Origin: Marinomonas alcarazii | GTDB taxonomy: Bacteria; Pseudomonadota; Gammaproteobacteria; Pseudomonadales; Marinomonadaceae | NCBI RefSeq assembly: GCF_003208215.1 | Contig: NZ_QKLW01000001.1 | Location: forward strand, 186,001-250,000 | Reading direction: 5' to 3' | Length of the DNA: 64,000 nt | Shown: positions 53,544 through 60,968 of the stretch, one piece after another | How positions within the stretch are numbered: the first letter of the stretch is position 1 | Layout: the number at the start of each line of letters is the position of its first letter | Program-made: the position numbers and the translations under genes | The notes under the pieces: model-generated | The model's database searches: none | Told to the model about the DNA's origin: nothing | The model's input: only the letters and a program-made list of their open reading frames with translations

Positions 53544-53554
53544 GGAACTGCGTT

Positions 53555-53971
53555 ATGTTTCATAATGAGCGCCAAGTGCAAATTGAGTGGGGCGACTGTG
53601 ACCCCGCTGATATTGTCTTTTATCCGCGTTATTTTGCTTATTTTGATGCCTCAACAGGGGCTTTATTTGAGGCAATGGGCTTTTCGCTTAGGTACATTCG
53701 TGATGAATTAAAGGCTGTTGGCTTTCCAATGGTTGATACTCGCTCGCAATTTTTTAAACCTTCTAAGTATGGTGACAAGGTCATCATTAAGAGTGAGTTT
53801 ACTGAGATTGGTCGTGCCAGTTTTGGTATTCGCCATCGGCTTTTTAATGAGGGTGATTTAGCGATTGAATGTACGGAAAAGCGAGTGTGGGCTTGTCATA
53901 CTCTAGATGGCAGCCTTAAAGCCAAAGCGATTCCAGATGATATTAGAGCCAAAATGTTAAGCCATGGGTAA
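53555..53971 (+). CDS. 4-hydroxybenzoyl-CoA thioesterase-like protein
   Basis: A 138-residue hotdog-fold thioesterase of the 4HBT type. The signature Trp-Gly-Asp-Cys-Asp16-Pro-Ala-Asp-Ile-Val-Phe-Tyr-Pro is nearly identical to the Pseudomonas enzyme, with Asp16 as the catalytic acid. It would release a free aromatic acid such as 4-hydroxybenzoate or vanillate from the aroyl-CoA produced by the thiolase, returning CoA. It is the last gene of the block, followed by a terminator. Confidence 0.92.
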   Translation: MFHNERQVQIEWGDCDPADIVFYPRYFAYFDASTGALFEAMGFSLRYIRDELKAVGFPMVDTRSQFFKPSKYGDKVIIKSEFTEIGRASFGIRHRLFNEGDLAIECTEKRVWACHTLDGSLKAKAIPDDIRAKMLSHG

Positions 53972-54004
53972 ATGCTAAACTTTGAGATTTTCGGCAAATT
54001 ATAG

Positions 54005-54030
54005 ACCGAGCCTTATTGGCTCGGTTTTTT
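54005..54030. terminator. Terminator after the beta-oxidation operon
   Basis: Stem ACCGAGCC / GGCTCGGT with loop TTATT followed by a T-run. It ends the rightward operon. Confidence 0.92.
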
Positions 54031-54031
54031 A

Positions 54032-54160
54032 TTATGATTTCTCTATATTGGTGTTAGAGCAAAGTTCGATAACACGTTTTGCACTAATAAATAAAAAGCA
54101 GCCTACGGTGATGGCCATTGCGCTTAGGTGAAATATGTCAATCAGTGGTATTTGGCTCAT
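54032..54160 (-). CDS. Small single-pass membrane protein (42 aa), unknown
   Basis: A 42-residue frame beginning Met-Ser-Gln-Ile-Pro-Leu-Ile-Asp-Ile-Phe, with one hydrophobic helix (about residues 9-26, including Ala-Met-Ala-Ile-Thr-Val-Gly-Cys-Phe-Leu-Phe-Ile) and a short basic then polar tail. An AAAAAGGAATG ribosome-binding site lies at proper spacing. The stop falls two bases beyond the operon terminator, giving the gene its own terminator on the complementary strand. It is divergent from trkH. No family is recognised; small membrane proteins often modulate transporters, and TrkH is the nearest. Confidence 0.55.
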   Translation of the reverse strand: MSQIPLIDIFHLSAMAITVGCFLFISAKRVIELCSNTNIEKS

Positions 54161-54329
54161 TTTCATTCCTTTTTGAATCAAGGCTTAGTTATTATTTTTA
54201 TATAATAAAGCACATGGTGCTTAGTTCGTCCACATTGTTTACAAAATAGCTTTTTTTGAATGGCTGTGTTTGCGCAAGGTAAACGTTTAGAATCTGCTTC
54301 TGATTAATTGATGGGAGAGGCGACTAAAT

Positions 54330-55784
54330 ATGATTCGCCCTTTATTAGTGCTGCGTATGCTGACAATGCCATGCTTGTGGATGAGTGTTGTGCAGTTTGT
54401 GTTTGGTGAATTGTCTTTCATGTTTTTTAAAGATGGTGTCGGCCGTGCATTCGCAATACCTGCTGTGGTTATCTTTATACTTTCTTTGGTCATATTATTG
54501 GGTTTTCGAAAATACGCATTGCCTTCGGTTAATACTCGCGAAGCTATGTTATTCGCGACATTAACTTGGTTCACTGTTGGGGTTCTGGGGGCAATTCCTA
54601 TTATCTCGATTACTCACATTTCTTTTACTGACGGTGTGTTCGAGTCGATCAGTGCTTTAACAACCACAGGGGCAACCGTTTTGTCGGGGCTCGATGATAT
54701 GCCGCCTACTTTTTTGATGTACCGCCAGTTTTTACAATGGATGGGTGGTCTTGGGGTGGTTATTTTTGTTGTGGCTATTTTGCCAATGTTAAACATTGGT
54801 GGAATGCGCTTATTAAAAGCCGAGACTCCAGGGCCAATTAAAGACGACAAGCTTTCCCCCCGAGTTTCCAGTACCACACATTATTTATGGATGGTGTACT
54901 TAGCGATCACCGTGTTGTGTGCGCTGAGTTATTACTTTGCTGGAATGTCTGCGTTTGATGCGATAGGCCACAGTTTTACGACGGTTTCTACGGGCGGTTT
55001 TTCTACTCATGATGCCAGTATGGGGTATTTTAATAGCCCATTAATTTTGTGGATCTGTAACCTTTTTATGGTGTTGGGGGCGGTGAATTTCGCCTTGCAT
55101 TATCGTATTTATATTGCTCGTAGCATTAAGCTTTATTGGCAAGATGAAGAGACGCGAGGTTTCTTAAAAATCATTGGTTTTATCGCTTTGTTATTGGCTT
55201 TGTTTTTGTTTCAGACAGAGTCAGAAGAGGGGCTTTGGGTGGCTGTTACACAGTCGTTTTTCCATGTCATTTCGTTTATTACCAGTACTGGTTATGCAGC
55301 AACAGATTTTGGCGCTTGGCCGGCCGTGACGTCTATTATTTTGATTTTTGTTGGTTACATTGGCGGTTGTGCAGGGTCGACGGCGGGTGGTAATAAAGTG
55401 ATCCGCAACATCATTTCGGTCAAATCGATTGGCTTGGAGATAAAGCGCTTAGTGCATCCTAATGGGGTCTTCGCGATGAAGTTTCAGGGGCGAACGATTG
55501 CGGCTGATGTACGACATTCTGTGATGGGATTCATGTGTATTGTCGCCATGATAACGATTTTGTTTACGGTTTTGCTGATGATGACAGGCATGAGTTTTAT
55601 GGCGTCTTTGAGTGCAACCGCAGCTTGTTTGAATGTGCTTGGGCCAGGCTTTGCTGAGCTGGGCAGTAACTTTTCACCATTAAGCGACGCAGGTACTTGG
55701 CTGATGAGTTTTGCCATGATCTTAGGTCGTCTTGAATACTTTACTGTGCTGGTGCTTTTCTTTCCGGTAATGTGGCGCCATTGA
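54330..55784 (+). CDS. trkH: Trk potassium uptake channel subunit TrkH
   Basis: A 484-residue TrkH/KtrB-type potassium translocator with four pore-lining repeats. Selectivity-filter segments resembling Thr-Thr-Thr-Gly-Ala-Thr and Thr-Val-Ser-Thr-Gly-Gly-Phe-Ser are visible, with Ser-Thr-Gly-Tyr-Ala and Leu-Gly-Pro-Gly-Phe-Ala in later repeats. It moves K+ across the inner membrane together with a cytosolic TrkA; no trkA lies in this window. A GGGAGAGG ribosome-binding site precedes the ATG. It is a single-gene unit ended by a strong terminator. Confidence 0.94.
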   Translation: MIRPLLVLRMLTMPCLWMSVVQFVFGELSFMFFKDGVGRAFAIPAVVIFILSLVILLGFRKYALPSVNTREAMLFATLTWFTVGVLGAIPIISITHISFTDGVFESISALTTTGATVLSGLDDMPPTFLMYRQFLQWMGGLGVVIFVVAILPMLNIGGMRLLKAETPGPIKDDKLSPRVSSTTHYLWMVYLAITVLCALSYYFAGMSAFDAIGHSFTTVSTGGFSTHDASMGYFNSPLILWICNLFMVLGAVNFALHYRIYIARSIKLYWQDEETRGFLKIIGFIALLLALFLFQTESEEGLWVAVTQSFFHVISFITSTGYAATDFGAWPAVTSIILIFVGYIGGCAGSTAGGNKVIRNIISVKSIGLEIKRLVHPNGVFAMKFQGRTIAADVRHSVMGFMCIVAMITILFTVLLMMTGMSFMASLSATAACLNVLGPGFAELGSNFSPLSDAGTWLMSFAMILGRLEYFTVLVLFFPVMWRH

Positions 55785-55807
55785 TCGTTTTGATAAATAG
55801 TAAGAGC

Positions 55808-55846
55808 AAAAAAGGGGCGGATATCTCATTGAGATCCGCCCCTTTT
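55808..55846. terminator. Bidirectional terminator trkH / YdeP-like
   Basis: Long stem from AAAAAGGGGCGGAT to ATCCGCCCCTTTTT with a one-base bulge and an ATT loop, between convergent genes. Confidence 0.92.
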
Positions 55847-55884
55847 TAATGACCACATAAAGAGAGTATTACTTAAAGAGAGGG

Positions 55885-58212
55885 TTAAACGGTGGCAACC
55901 GCGATACCGTTGCTTTCTTCTTCGAATGCTTCTAGTTCTATGGCAATACTTTTTGAAGTTGGTGTATTACTGAATTCCCCTAGGCTGTCTAGCGGCACTA
56001 GCGGATTCGTTTCTGGGTAATAGGTCGCTATGTTGCCAGCAGGAATGCTGTAAGGCACCAACTTGAAACCGCTTACTTGGCGAATGACGCCATCATCCCA
56101 TAGGGATCGTAGGGTGACACTTTGGCCTTCTTCAAATCCTAGGCGTTGTATATCCGCAGGATTGATAAACACCACTTTACGTTCGCCTTTGATACCACGA
56201 TATCTATCGTTCATACCATAAATAGTGGTGTTGTACTGGTCATGAGAACGGAGAGTTTGCATGACCAGTGTTCTGTCAGAAAGTAAATCTTGAGCACGCT
56301 TAGGCAAAATAGAAGCAGGTAGTGCGTGAGTATGACAAATGGCTTTGCCGGCTGGTGTTTCCCATTTTCTTTCACGTGCACTGTTGCCTAGATAGAAACC
56401 ACCATCTTCTAAAATACGTTGGTTAAAGTCTTTGAATCCTGGCACCACAGCCGCAATGTGCTCACGAATGATATTGTAATCGCTAACCGCTTCATGCCAA
56501 TCAATAGGGAAATTGCCTAGTGTTGCTGCGGCCATCCCTGCAATGATAGCAGGCTCAGATTTTTGCTCTTTACTTAATGGCTCTAATACACCGCCAGAGG
56601 CATGAATCATGCTGAATGAATCTTCTACAGTGATTTTTTGCTGTCCTTTAGCCTGATGATCAATATCCGTTCGGCCAAGGCAAGGCAGTATGATGGCTTC
56701 TTTGCCTGTAATCAGGTGAGAGCGGTTAAGCTTAGTACTGATCTGTACTGTGAGCTCGCATTGCTGTAAGGCATGCTCAGTGGCTTTGGTATCAGGTGTT
56801 GCGGCCGCGAAGTTGCCACCGAGCGCGATGAACACACTGACTTTGCCATCCCGCATCGCGCGAATCGTATCGACAACTGCGAAGCCATGCTTTTTGGGCG
56901 GTGTAAATTGAAAGTGTGTTTCTAAAGCGTTTAGAAATTCCTCTGAAGGGCATTCATTAATGCCCATCGTTCTATCGCCTTGAACATTGCTGTGGCCACG
57001 AACAGGGCAAACGCCAGCACCAGGTTTGCCCAAATTCCCCCGCAGCGCCATTAGGTTGACCATTTCGTGGATAGTGGCAACCGAATGATGATGCTGAGTT
57101 ATTCCCATTGCCCAGGTAATAATCACGCTATTTGCTTTGGCGTAGACGTTAGCGGCTTGGGTTATGTCAGCTTTGCTTAAGCCAGACTGATCGATAATCT
57201 CTTGCCAAGGCGTTTGTTTTACTTGCTCAAGGTAGTCATCTAAACCTTGGGTGTGTTGTTTGATAAAGTCATGATCAAAAACCGCTTCGCCTTTTCGTTG
57301 GGCCGCTTCTTCCATGTCAATGAGGACTTTGACTATCCCGCGAACCACCGCCATATCACCACCAATTTTCGGGCAAAAGTAGCCAGTATTGGTTGGTTTA
57401 GAACCATTGGTCAGCATTTCGATCGGGCTTTGAGGGTTCTGGAAACGTTCTAAACCACGCTCTTGGAGAGTGTTGAAGCTGAATAGTTGGGCACCACGCT
57501 GGACCACTTCTTTTAGGGTTTCTAGCATGCGTGGGTGGTTTGTGCCTGGATTTTGCCCGAAAACAAAGACGGCATCAGTATGTTCAAAATCGCCTATATC
57601 AACCGTGCCTTTACCACTACCAATACTGCTGGATAATGCATAACCACTGGCTTCGTGACACATGTTCGAACAGTCAGGGAAGTTGTTTGTGCCATAAGCC
57701 CGTGCAAAGAGTTGGTATAAGAATGCGGCTTCATTGCTGGCGCGCCCCGATGTATAGAAAGCAACATTATTTGGGTCCGCTTGTTTTTTTAGCGTGTCGC
57801 CGATTTGTTGGTAGGCTTGTTCCCAAGAGATGGCTTCGTAGTGATCGGTTTCGCGGTTATAGCGCATAGGTTCAGTGAGTCGACCTTGGTATTCAAGGAA
57901 GTAATCACTTTGTGTGTTCAGCCAGCTTACACTGTGTTCTGCCATAAAAGCGGCATTGACTTTTCGTGATGTGGCTTCCCAGTTAACGGCTTTCGCGCCG
58001 TTTTCACAAAAACGGATTTTGGCAGGATCATGCTTTTCACCCCAAGCACAGCCTGGACAATCAAAGCCATGGGGTTGGTTGGTTTTTAATAATGAGTGAA
58101 TGTTTCGAACCGCATTTTTGCTTTTTAACCAATGTTTTGTAGTGCTTTGTAACGCACCCCAGCCACCCGCCGGTCCTTTATATGGCGAATAAAAATCAGC
58201 TTTTTTACTCAA
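55885..58212 (-). CDS. Molybdopterin oxidoreductase, FdhF/YdeP family
   Basis: A 775-residue molybdopterin-guanine-dinucleotide enzyme of the YdeP family, related to the formate dehydrogenase catalytic subunit. The N-terminus has three cysteines (Cys52-x-x-Cys55 and Cys69) rather than the complete four of FdhF. A Cys near residue 185 (Ser-Asn-Met-Cys-His-Glu) occupies the likely molybdenum position, and no selenocysteine codon is seen. The E. coli homologue is tied to acid resistance, but its substrate is not established. The start is TTG with an AAAGGA ribosome-binding site. Its partner FdhD lies immediately upstream, 12 bases away, indicating a molybdoenzyme needing sulfuration. Confidence 0.9.
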   Translation of the reverse strand: MSKKADFYSPYKGPAGGWGALQSTTKHWLKSKNAVRNIHSLLKTNQPHGFDCPGCAWGEKHDPAKIRFCENGAKAVNWEATSRKVNAAFMAEHSVSWLNTQSDYFLEYQGRLTEPMRYNRETDHYEAISWEQAYQQIGDTLKKQADPNNVAFYTSGRASNEAAFLYQLFARAYGTNNFPDCSNMCHEASGYALSSSIGSGKGTVDIGDFEHTDAVFVFGQNPGTNHPRMLETLKEVVQRGAQLFSFNTLQERGLERFQNPQSPIEMLTNGSKPTNTGYFCPKIGGDMAVVRGIVKVLIDMEEAAQRKGEAVFDHDFIKQHTQGLDDYLEQVKQTPWQEIIDQSGLSKADITQAANVYAKANSVIITWAMGITQHHHSVATIHEMVNLMALRGNLGKPGAGVCPVRGHSNVQGDRTMGINECPSEEFLNALETHFQFTPPKKHGFAVVDTIRAMRDGKVSVFIALGGNFAAATPDTKATEHALQQCELTVQISTKLNRSHLITGKEAIILPCLGRTDIDHQAKGQQKITVEDSFSMIHASGGVLEPLSKEQKSEPAIIAGMAAATLGNFPIDWHEAVSDYNIIREHIAAVVPGFKDFNQRILEDGGFYLGNSARERKWETPAGKAICHTHALPASILPKRAQDLLSDRTLVMQTLRSHDQYNTTIYGMNDRYRGIKGERKVVFINPADIQRLGFEEGQSVTLRSLWDDGVIRQVSGFKLVPYSIPAGNIATYYPETNPLVPLDSLGEFSNTPTSKSIAIELEAFEEESNGIAVATV

Positions 58213-58224
58213 GTTTTTTTCCTT

Positions 58225-59043
58225 TTACGGGGTTGAAGATGTAAATATTCGTGGTGAGTCTTGTTTAGGTAAATGAATCAGCGTTAGCCCATAATGTTCC
58301 GCAAGTGTCACGGCTAATGTGCTGGGTGAGGCGAGATGGACAAGTCTAGAAAGACCAACTCGAACGGCCTTTTGTACTAACTCCGTACTGCATCTGCTCG
58401 TCATTAAAACGCTGTAGTTATGTAAGTTGATATCTTGTTGCAGAGCGTAGCCAATCACCTTGTCGAGTGCATTGTGTCTGCCTATGTCTTCCATGCAGAT
58501 AATAGGGTCTCCGTTAGGAGAAACCAATAACGCCGCATGCACAGCCCCCGTTTGTTTTCCAAGGGTTTGATAATCAGCCAAACGTGATTTTAGCGACAAT
58601 AAAGTTGACTCAGCTATCGGCTCGCTTGGTGGTAATGTTGCTAGCGTAGGGATCGCTTGAGGAAGCGATTCGACACCACACAAGCCGCATCCTGTTGCAC
58701 CAAGGTGAGCGTGTTTCTTTTGTTTGAAATTGGCAAATCGGCGAGAACTAAGGGTTAAGTTAATGGCGATGCTGTCAATATTGGGCGGTATTTTTGTAGT
58801 CTCTACTTCCAAATCTCGTACATCGCTAATGTGCTCAATAATGCCTTCGCTCCGCGCAAAACCAATGACAAAGGCGTCTAATTGATTGGGGGTAACCATC
58901 ATGACGGCATGAGTAATGTCATTGATACTAATGGCCAGAGGGACTTCTTCCACAAGCTTTGCCGACCCTGCAGCGAGTTGATTGTCGCAGCGATCAAAAG
59001 AGTGTCGTTGGAAGCAGGGAAAAGACAAGGATGAATATTGCAT
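58225..59043 (-). CDS. fdhD: Formate dehydrogenase accessory sulfurtransferase FdhD
   Basis: A 272-residue FdhD, which transfers sulfur to the molybdenum cofactor of formate dehydrogenase-type enzymes. The active cysteine loop is Gly-Cys119-Gly-Leu-Cys122-Gly. Further marks are Glu-Glu-Val-Pro-Leu-Ala-Ile, Ile-Gly-Phe-Ala-Arg-Ser-Glu-Gly-Ile-Ile and Glu-Asp-Ile-Gly-Arg-His-Asn-Ala-Leu-Asp-Lys. It heads a two-gene operon with the YdeP-like gene, which is probably its client. A GGATAA site precedes the ATG. Confidence 0.94.
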   Translation of the reverse strand: MQYSSLSFPCFQRHSFDRCDNQLAAGSAKLVEEVPLAISINDITHAVMMVTPNQLDAFVIGFARSEGIIEHISDVRDLEVETTKIPPNIDSIAINLTLSSRRFANFKQKKHAHLGATGCGLCGVESLPQAIPTLATLPPSEPIAESTLLSLKSRLADYQTLGKQTGAVHAALLVSPNGDPIICMEDIGRHNALDKVIGYALQQDINLHNYSVLMTSRCSTELVQKAVRVGLSRLVHLASPSTLAVTLAEHYGLTLIHLPKQDSPRIFTSSTP

Positions 59044-59467
59044 ATTATCCGATTTACTAAATGAATTTGAGAGGGCTTTAATAGTACGGAGAGACGAGAA
59101 GGTCGTCCAATCTTTTTATATTGAAAAAGTGCATAAAACGAGGTGATTCTTGGTCGCTGTCTATTGTTCATAAAAGAATCAATATAGATGCGCATTTCAA
59201 ATTGTTAAGTATTTCTTTGAAACTCAAAATGCCGTATTCTTGCCCGAAAAAAAATAGCTTCAATGTCTTTTTCGTATGGGTTGTGTAAAACCCTAGGTGA
59301 AAAAGGTATGGACTGTGATTATTTGCACTCCAACAGTGGCGAGGGGGAGGCACATGAGACAAAGTGTGGTTCAGTTCTTGTCCTAATTGAGAATGTGTGC
59401 GGCCCAAGTGGTGGTGCATAGTCAGGTTCTGTGAGAGCCATTTTTTGTTTAATGAGTTTTTTTATTT
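59044..59467. other. Gene-free region before the M23 peptidase gene
   Basis: About 420 bases between divergent fdhD and the M23 peptidase gene. A 37-codon plus-strand frame at 59308-59421 and a GGGTT/AACCC stem at 59278-59293 are present, but neither is supported well enough to call. Otherwise nothing recognisable. Confidence 0.4.
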
Positions 59468-60850
59468 ATGCAGTTTATAACACGCCTTTCACGCTGGGCT
59501 TTATCTGGGCCGCGTGCTTGGTTATCCATTATTTTCGTCGTTTTCATCGTTCTGCTGTTTGTTTATAAATCGCTTGTATCATCAACAGAGAATCCTAAAG
59601 AGTACCAATTACCTAGCGGTAACACTAAGACGTCCGTTAAGCCTTCTACTGCTAATGCAAAGTCAGATGAAGACACTGATGAAGACAAAGATTACGACTC
59701 TTTCGTTACCACTGACCCTTTGCAGCAAGTAGAGGAAGTGACTGCACCTCTTCCTTCTATTAACTACGTTATAAAGCCGGGCGATACGCTGGCGGGTATT
59801 TTTGCGCGTCTGGGCTTGTCCCGTGAGTCTTTGTATTCTGTACTGGAGGCTGACCAAGAATATCTTGTTCTTGAGCCATTGCTTCCTAATGATAAGTTTA
59901 CTTTTAAACTGAATGAAGAAGGTGAGTTAGTAGAGTTAACCCGTCGCCTTGATATAAGTAAAAGTGTGTCATATGTTCGGCACGAAAACGGTGGTTTTAG
60001 TTATGATGAACATATCAAGCCCATCACTTACAAACAGGAAACCGTCCACAGTAAAGTGGTCAGTAACTTTTACTTGTCTGCCAAAAAAGCCGGTCTTTCT
60101 GATGCCAATATTTTGATTATTCAAGATGTGCTTAAAGGTCGAGTTAACTTCCGTAAGGACCTAAGGGCTAACGACGAATTCAACTTTGTTGTTAAAAAAG
60201 GCAGCATAGATGGTGTAAAAGTAGGTGAGGATCAATTAGAAGCGATAGAAATTACCGTTAAGGGTGAAACATACCGTGCTTTTTTACATTCCGATGGTCG
60301 TTTCTATGACGAGGCAGGTAACAGTTTAACGCCTGCGTTATTGCGTTGGCCGACACGCAAACACTATCGAATTAGTTCGCCTTTTAATGCTAATCGCTTA
60401 CATCCAATAACAGGGCACCCAGCGCCTCATAATGGGGTTGATTTGGCAACACCTTCAGGAACCGAAGTGTTGGCTACAGGTGATGGTATTGTGACTCGCG
60501 TGGCATCACATAAATACGCTGGTAAATATGTTGTGATCGACTATACCGGCCCTTATGGCTCACGTTATCTTCACTTGAGTAAAATTCTAGTGAAAAAAGG
60601 CCAGAAAGTGAAACGTGGTCAAGTTGTTGCCTTGTCTGGGAATACTGGGCGAACCACGGGAGCGCATCTGCACTATGAGCTGCATGTAAGAGGTCGACCA
60701 GTCAATCCAATGACAGCAAGTATTCCAACAATGCAATCAATACCCGAGAATACGCGCAGCGAATACAATGCTAATGTTGCTACTTGGATTAGTATGATGG
60801 CAGGCAAAACCGATGCAAAAGCGGGTTCTAGTTCAGAGTCTGAAGAATGA
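59468..60850 (+). CDS. M23 peptidase with OapA/LysM-like domain (MepM type)
   Basis: A 460-residue membrane-anchored cell-wall endopeptidase. An N-terminal helix (about 15-33) anchors it to the inner membrane. A low-complexity acidic linker follows, then an OapA/LysM-like region (Tyr-Val-Ile-Lys-Pro-Gly-Asp-Thr-Leu) from about 98, and a LytM/M23 domain from about 300. Zinc ligands are His321 and Asp325 (His-Asn-Gly-Val-Asp) and His402; His400 of His-Leu-His is the catalytic base. It cuts peptidoglycan cross-links during growth. The ribosome-binding site is weak. Confidence 0.92.
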   Translation: MQFITRLSRWALSGPRAWLSIIFVVFIVLLFVYKSLVSSTENPKEYQLPSGNTKTSVKPSTANAKSDEDTDEDKDYDSFVTTDPLQQVEEVTAPLPSINYVIKPGDTLAGIFARLGLSRESLYSVLEADQEYLVLEPLLPNDKFTFKLNEEGELVELTRRLDISKSVSYVRHENGGFSYDEHIKPITYKQETVHSKVVSNFYLSAKKAGLSDANILIIQDVLKGRVNFRKDLRANDEFNFVVKKGSIDGVKVGEDQLEAIEITVKGETYRAFLHSDGRFYDEAGNSLTPALLRWPTRKHYRISSPFNANRLHPITGHPAPHNGVDLATPSGTEVLATGDGIVTRVASHKYAGKYVVIDYTGPYGSRYLHLSKILVKKGQKVKRGQVVALSGNTGRTTGAHLHYELHVRGRPVNPMTASIPTMQSIPENTRSEYNANVATWISMMAGKTDAKAGSSSESEE

Positions 60851-60902
60851 AGGTTTGAAAAGCGTTTTTCTGCACCGCTTAACGGTCTGAAATGAGCATA
60901 TA

Positions 60903-60938
60903 AAAAAAGGAGCATTTTGATGAAAATGCTCCTTTTTT
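60903..60938. terminator. Terminator between M23 and TAXI-TRAP genes
   Basis: Near-perfect stem AAAAAAGGAGCATTTT / AAAATGCTCCTTTTTT with loop GATG, bidirectional between convergent genes. Confidence 0.92.
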
Positions 60939-60968
60939 ATTGCTCAACTTTTTATCTTAGAGGTTGAT

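Noticed and set aside
59168..59419. 83-codon minus-strand frame upstream of fdhD
   Set aside because: No ribosome-binding site and a composition typical of translated noncoding A/T-rich DNA.
59308..59421. 37-codon plus-strand frame in the gap before the M23 peptidase gene
   Set aside because: Ribosome-binding site spacing is poor and composition is Gly/Ser/Glu-rich without a recognisable feature; kept only as a note in the gap entry.
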